Assembly: GCF_900100785.1 (NCBI RefSeq)
Contig: NZ_FNCP01000002.1
Coordinates: 62,001 to 126,000, forward strand
Source of the DNA: Desulfosporosinus hippei DSM 8344
GTDB taxonomy: Bacteria; Bacillota; Desulfitobacteriia; Desulfitobacteriales; Desulfitobacteriaceae
Length of the DNA stretch: 64,000 nt
Reading direction: 5' to 3'
Below the pieces are notes generated by a model, which saw only the letters and a program-made list of their open reading frames with translations, made no database searches and was not told the DNA's origin. A program made the position numbers and the translations under genes. This document shows, piece after piece, positions 60,675-64,000 of this stretch (position 1 is the first letter of the stretch; each line of letters begins with the position of its first letter).

Positions 60675-61622
60675 ATGACAATGCAGAAAAAAAGGTACCA
60701 CACTTTTAATGAGCACTTACGTAATCGTTTCCAAGAGAAGATCTTTAAGGTTTCCTTAGATGCCGGATTTACCTGCCCAAACCGAGATGGAACCCTAGGT
60801 CGGAATGGGTGCGTCTATTGCAGCGAGCGCGGCTCCGGAGATTTTGCCGGAGATCAGAGGTTGACGTTGCATGAACAATTTATTGAAGTACGAGAACGGA
60901 TGAGGAAGAAATGGCCCAATGCAAAATACATAGCCTATTTTCAAGCCTATACTAATACCTATGCCTCTCTTGAACGATTACGGGAGGTCTATGAGGAAGC
61001 CTTGGCGGAAGAGAATGTTCTGGGACTTTCTATTTCTACCAGGCCGGATTGTTTACCGGAAGATGTGCTGGATTACCTGGCAGAATTAAATCAGCGTACT
61101 TATTTATGGGTAGAACTAGGCTTGCAAAGTAGTCATGATCGCACAATGAAATGGATCGGTCGGGGACACAATTATGAGCAATTCCTACAGGGAGTTAAGG
61201 AATTACGCCAACGAGGAATACCGGTTTGCGCACATATTATTTTAGGGTTGCCTGGCGAATCAAGGACTGAAATGCTGGAAACTGCCCGAGCAGTTGCCAG
61301 CTTGCCTATTCAAGGGATAAAAATCCATCTTTTACATGTCTTAAAAGGAACTCCTTTAGCTGATATTTATCAAAGAGAGCCTTTTGAACTGATGACTAAA
61401 GAGGACTACGTTACCTTGGTCGTTGATATTCTGGAAATCTTGCCTTCTGAGATGGTAATTCACCGTTTGACCGGAGATGGCCCTCCAGAAGATCTCATTG
61501 GACCACTCTGGAGTCGTAAAAAATGGGAAGTTCTCAACGCCATTGATGCTGAGTTATTGCGGCGGGATACCTGGCAAGGGAAGAAAGCCGAGCAGGAGGT
61601 AAAAGAAAATAGCGACCCATAA
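60675..61622 (+). CDS. TIGR01212/YhcC-family radical SAM protein
   Basis: 315 aa. Cys34, Cys46 and Cys49 in CPNRDGTLGRNGCVYC make the widely spaced cluster motif of this family. The barrel includes YIAYFQAYTNTYAS and LGLQSSHDRTMKWIGRGHNY. Widespread; the substrate is not firmly known (E. coli YhcC is the model). ATG start; the preceding ribosome binding site is weak. A hairpin overlaps the stop codon. Confidence 0.9.
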   Translation: MTMQKKRYHTFNEHLRNRFQEKIFKVSLDAGFTCPNRDGTLGRNGCVYCSERGSGDFAGDQRLTLHEQFIEVRERMRKKWPNAKYIAYFQAYTNTYASLERLREVYEEALAEENVLGLSISTRPDCLPEDVLDYLAELNQRTYLWVELGLQSSHDRTMKWIGRGHNYEQFLQGVKELRQRGIPVCAHIILGLPGESRTEMLETARAVASLPIQGIKIHLLHVLKGTPLADIYQREPFELMTKEDYVTLVVDILEILPSEMVIHRLTGDGPPEDLIGPLWSRKKWEVLNAIDAELLRRDTWQGKKAEQEVKENSDP

Positions 61623-61630
61623 AGGTCGCT
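61610..61630. terminator. Small hairpin at the end of the YhcC-like gene
   Basis: AGCGACC / GGTCGCT with a 6-base loop containing the stop codon. No T-run; weak terminator or mRNA end structure between convergent genes. Confidence 0.4.
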
Positions 61631-61658
61631 AATGGAGAAGGAGAAAGATTAAACAATT

Positions 61659-61841
61659 TTAAGGTTTAAGTTTGGGCCGTGGAAACATGGCCTGAGACAT
61701 AGGGTTATTATAGCAAGAGTTTACCGGTTTCGGGTGGGGCGGCGTTAGTTTAACACCAGGCGCTAAATTCAAGTAGCGTTTGATATCTGAATTTGCATCG
61801 AGAATCTTTTGTGCTATTTGGTCGTTATTAAGACGTTCCAT
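61659..61841 (-). CDS. Small hypothetical protein behind kamA
   Basis: 60 aa from ATG 61841 (MERLNNDQIAQKILDANSDI), after AAAGGGGTGAG. Helical first half, then a Pro/Lys-rich tail (TPPHPKP, FPRPKLKP). It starts 25 bases after the kamA stop and is probably co-transcribed. No family recognised; a longer upstream frame overlaps kamA and is not supported. Confidence 0.6.
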   Translation of the reverse strand: MERLNNDQIAQKILDANSDIKRYLNLAPGVKLTPPHPKPVNSCYNNPMSQAMFPRPKLKP

Positions 61842-61866
61842 ATTGCACTCACCCCTTTCACTGTAA

Positions 61867-63117
61867 TTATGGTGTCTCGTAATGGACGAGTTTTCCTTCC
61901 CAAGTTCGTAAAACAGCGTGCTGTTCATCAAGGGATACCAGGTATTGTGGTAATATGGGTGTCTTGCCACCGCCCTTAGGGGCATTTATAATATAAGTTG
62001 GGACTGCAAGTCCTGAGGTGTATCCTCGTAGCTGTTCCATAACCTTGAGCCCGTCTTGAATTCGAGGAACGAAGTGACGAGTCCCCTTGACATTTTTGGC
62101 GTGGAAAATATAGTAAGGACGAACCCTAATTTTGAGTAATTCGTGGTTGAGTTTTTTCATAACCTCTGGTTCGTGATTAATCCCTTTGAGTAATACTGCC
62201 TGGTTACCTAAGACTACCCCGGCTGAAATTAGTTTATCAGCCGCTTTTTTAGCGTCTTTCGTAACTTCCTTGGGGTGATTAAACTGAGTGTTTATATAAA
62301 GGGGTGGGTATTTAGCGAGTATTGAACATAGTTCATTCGTTATGCGCATTGGCAAGGTCACGGGTGCTCTTGTGCCTAGGCGCTTGATCTCTACGTGAGG
62401 AATAGCATGGAGCTCTCCCAGCAGCCAGTCCAGGGTGAGGTCGTTAAGCAGTAAGGCGTCTCCGCCGGTTACTAGGACATCACGAATCTCGGGATTGGCA
62501 CGTATATAATCCAGGGCTGCTTTAAGTTGGGTTCGAGGAGAATGTGTATCGTTTTCGCCAATATTACGTCTGCGCTGGCAATGTCTGCAGTACATAGCAC
62601 ACATATTAGTGACGTTTATAATTAAACGATCCGGATAACGTCTGGTGATACAGGGAGCGGGGGAGGTAATTCCTTCGCCCATGGGATCATCTTCCCCAAA
62701 GTCTTCGGCTAGTTCAGGCAGAGTGGGCAATCCTTGCAGCCTAATTGGATCTAGGGGATCAGTATCACTCATTAAACTAAGATAATAAGGAGATACTGCC
62801 CAACGGTAAGTTTTTCCCACCCGCTCAATTTCCTCACATTGATCCATAGTTAATCCGGGAAGAAGACCGCTCAAGACATGAGCCTCAGTGATTCTGTGAG
62901 CCATCTGCCAGTGCCAATTTTTCCAGTCTTCAAGTGTGGCGTTGAAATAGCTTAAAATATTTGCCCGGCGGGATTCGTAGGCGTCTGAAAGTAAAAATCC
63001 CGTAGGTAATTTTGGGGAATTATTTATAAATGGAAGTATCATTTGTTTGAGCTCATCCGCACGCTTAAGCGCATATTGTCGAAAGGTACCTGAACGTTCT
63101 TGGAGTTCGACAGCCAT
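61867..63117 (-). CDS. kamA: Lysine 2,3-aminomutase family radical SAM/PLP enzyme
   Basis: 416 aa. Cys173, Cys177 and Cys180 in CAMYCRHC bind the cluster. YPDRLIINVTNMC and DVLVTGGDALLLND are family hallmarks, and the PLP lysine region near PTYIINAPKGGGKTP is present. Moves the alpha-amino group to the beta position using SAM and PLP. Lysine is the classical substrate; glutamate 2,3-aminomutases are close relatives, so specificity is open. ATG after GAGGAGGG. Followed by a 60-aa gene. Confidence 0.9.
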   Translation of the reverse strand: MAVELQERSGTFRQYALKRADELKQMILPFINNSPKLPTGFLLSDAYESRRANILSYFNATLEDWKNWHWQMAHRITEAHVLSGLLPGLTMDQCEEIERVGKTYRWAVSPYYLSLMSDTDPLDPIRLQGLPTLPELAEDFGEDDPMGEGITSPAPCITRRYPDRLIINVTNMCAMYCRHCQRRRNIGENDTHSPRTQLKAALDYIRANPEIRDVLVTGGDALLLNDLTLDWLLGELHAIPHVEIKRLGTRAPVTLPMRITNELCSILAKYPPLYINTQFNHPKEVTKDAKKAADKLISAGVVLGNQAVLLKGINHEPEVMKKLNHELLKIRVRPYYIFHAKNVKGTRHFVPRIQDGLKVMEQLRGYTSGLAVPTYIINAPKGGGKTPILPQYLVSLDEQHAVLRTWEGKLVHYETP

Positions 63118-63516
63118 GAGATATCCCTCCTCTATTTGTTTTCTGAATTATGCTGCGTATCCTTCTGTTCTTTCATTAGTGCGAGAGTCATTAAGAAGTG
63201 TGATGAAAACAAAAAGAGAACCAATCAAATTTGTCGGCTCCCAAAAGAAATAAACGCAAATATCACGAATATCGTGTCTTTCAACGCTTACGAGGTTAGC
63301 TGTCGGGTTCGAGCTGAAAAACTGCTCTACGCCATTAGGCGATTCACCCCAAGAATTGGTTCCCCCGTTTTCCTTTTGGAAATTCAGCAACTGGATTAAT
63401 TATTTATTTAACTAACAACCTTATCTTACCATAAGGGTTGTTACCTGTCAAGAGCATGATGTCACCAAGATTTGGCTATGTTATAATAGGAAGATATTTA
63501 TAGGGTTGATAGCCCA
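63118..63516. other. Intergenic stretch with an extended -10 promoter
   Basis: TGTTATAAT at 63479-63487 is a good extended -10 site 30 bases before the regulator start. The rest holds the divergent kamA promoter region and a TTATCTTACCATAAGG near-palindrome at 63421 that could be an operator. Weak open frames on both strands show no coding pattern. Confidence 0.5.
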
Positions 63517-64000
63517 ATGAGTAAGGGGTTGAATAGATTGGAAAAGGCTCGGTATCAGGAAATTGCCATTGATATAGCTCACGCAATCATGATGGGAGAA
63601 TATCATGAGGGAGTAAAAATTCACGGCCGTTCAACATTAGCAGGGCGGTATAATGTTTCGCCGGAAACCATACGCCGGGCCATAGCAGTTTTACAAAATG
63701 TTGGGGTGGTTGTGGTCAGTCAGGGTGTGGGAATAACTGTAACTTCAAAGGCTCTGGCTGAAAAGTTTGTTAAGTCTTTTGATCAAAAAGGAGAAATTCA
63801 AGTCTTTGTTGAAGATCTTAAGAAGCTTATGGATCAAAGGCGTGAAATTGATGTTAAAATTGAAAGCCATTTAAATAAATTCCTGGGTTATACCGATCGC
63901 CTAATGTCGCGGTGGTTAGATGTTGGAGAAATCGAAATCGGGAAGGAATCTCCTGCTATCGGCAAGACTCTACAGGAATTGAAAATTCGAGAGCGAACGG
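63517..64000 (+). CDS. GntR-type transcriptional regulator, cut by the window edge
   Basis: 161 codons visible without a stop. N-terminal winged helix of the GntR type: YQEIAIDIAHAIMMGEYHEG, STLAGRYNVSPETIRRAIAV, then VVVSQGVGITVTSK. A coiled-coil linker follows (VEDLKKLMDQRREIDVKIES), and the start of a further domain (EIEIGKESPAIGKTLQELKI) resembles RCK/TrkA-C ligand-binding domains, as in potassium- or nucleotide-sensing regulators. ATG 63517 has a poor ribosome binding site; TTG 63538, behind AAGGGG, is an alternative start. Confidence 0.8.
   Translation, partial: MSKGLNRLEKARYQEIAIDIAHAIMMGEYHEGVKIHGRSTLAGRYNVSPETIRRAIAVLQNVGVVVVSQGVGITVTSKALAEKFVKSFDQKGEIQVFVEDLKKLMDQRREIDVKIESHLNKFLGYTDRLMSRWLDVGEIEIGKESPAIGKTLQELKIRERT

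Noticed and set aside
61842-61985. N-terminal extension of the 60-aa gene into kamA
   Set aside because: It lies in the antisense-free overlap with the kamA coding region, and a strong ribosome binding site marks the internal ATG at 61841.

Overview
The window looks like chromosomal DNA of an anaerobic, spore-forming clostridium of the Desulfitobacterium/Desulfosporosinus type. This is inferred from an anaerobic ribonucleotide reductase, many radical SAM enzymes, a spore-coat-like protein, low-GC Gram-positive ribosome binding sites, frequent TTG/GTG starts, and heavy investment in corrinoid, cobalt and nickel handling. No rRNA, tRNA, CRISPR array or intact insertion sequence was recognised.

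Layout. 1-4.6 kb: a cobalamin riboswitch (cut by the window edge) ahead of nrdDG, then a minus-strand cobalamin riboswitch with no gene behind it. 4.2-7.2 kb: a third riboswitch and an ECF transporter core (T protein plus fused double ATPase). 7.2-11.9 kb: Amj flippase, a small coiled-coil protein, CooT, alkaline phosphatase and a YibE/F membrane protein. 12-14.5 kb: a riboswitch, a lone NikE-type ATPase and an EamA permease with a histidine-rich tail. 14.6-21.2 kb: a riboswitch-controlled operon of NifH-, NifD- and NifK-like proteins followed by a FecBCD/BtuFCD-type ABC transporter. 21-31.5 kb: DUF2922/DUF1659/DUF3102 genes, a zone of gene fragments (P-type ATPase, NikE, DUF1980, truncated ABC protein), a radical SAM/PadR pair and a two-component system. 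32-38 kb: miscellaneous genes, several lipoproteins and a frameshifted AlaX. 37-41.8 kb: FmdE plus methyltransferase, DUF3842, and two more riboswitches, before a DUF4430/ECF S-component pair and an unknown 139-aa gene. 42.8-56.4 kb: a second FecBCD-type transporter, a methyltransferase plus five-gene Nik/Dpp-type transporter, and a CbiM-PDGLE/CbiQ/CbiO transporter. 56.6-64 kb: ordinary housekeeping and metabolic genes (HEAT-alkyltransferase fusion, DcyD-like enzyme, TIGR01212, KamA, GntR-type regulator).

Two regulatory layers tie the window together. First, seven recognisable cobalamin riboswitches plus one decayed copy place B12-sparing, corrinoid-uptake and nitrogenase-like genes under B12 control. 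Second, eleven copies of an unidentified hairpin element end in a U-tract. The element has conserved GGAGGT-like internal-loop bases and covarying stems, often with an upstream half-copy that can pair with the same 3' arm. It stands before CooT, FmdE, DUF3842, two paralogous tiny proteins and three metal-type transporters. I read it as a candidate metal-linked RNA attenuator or riboswitch, and it is the most interesting feature here. Two conserved noncoding blocks of about 120 bases sit behind orphan leaders of both kinds and may be regulated small RNAs.
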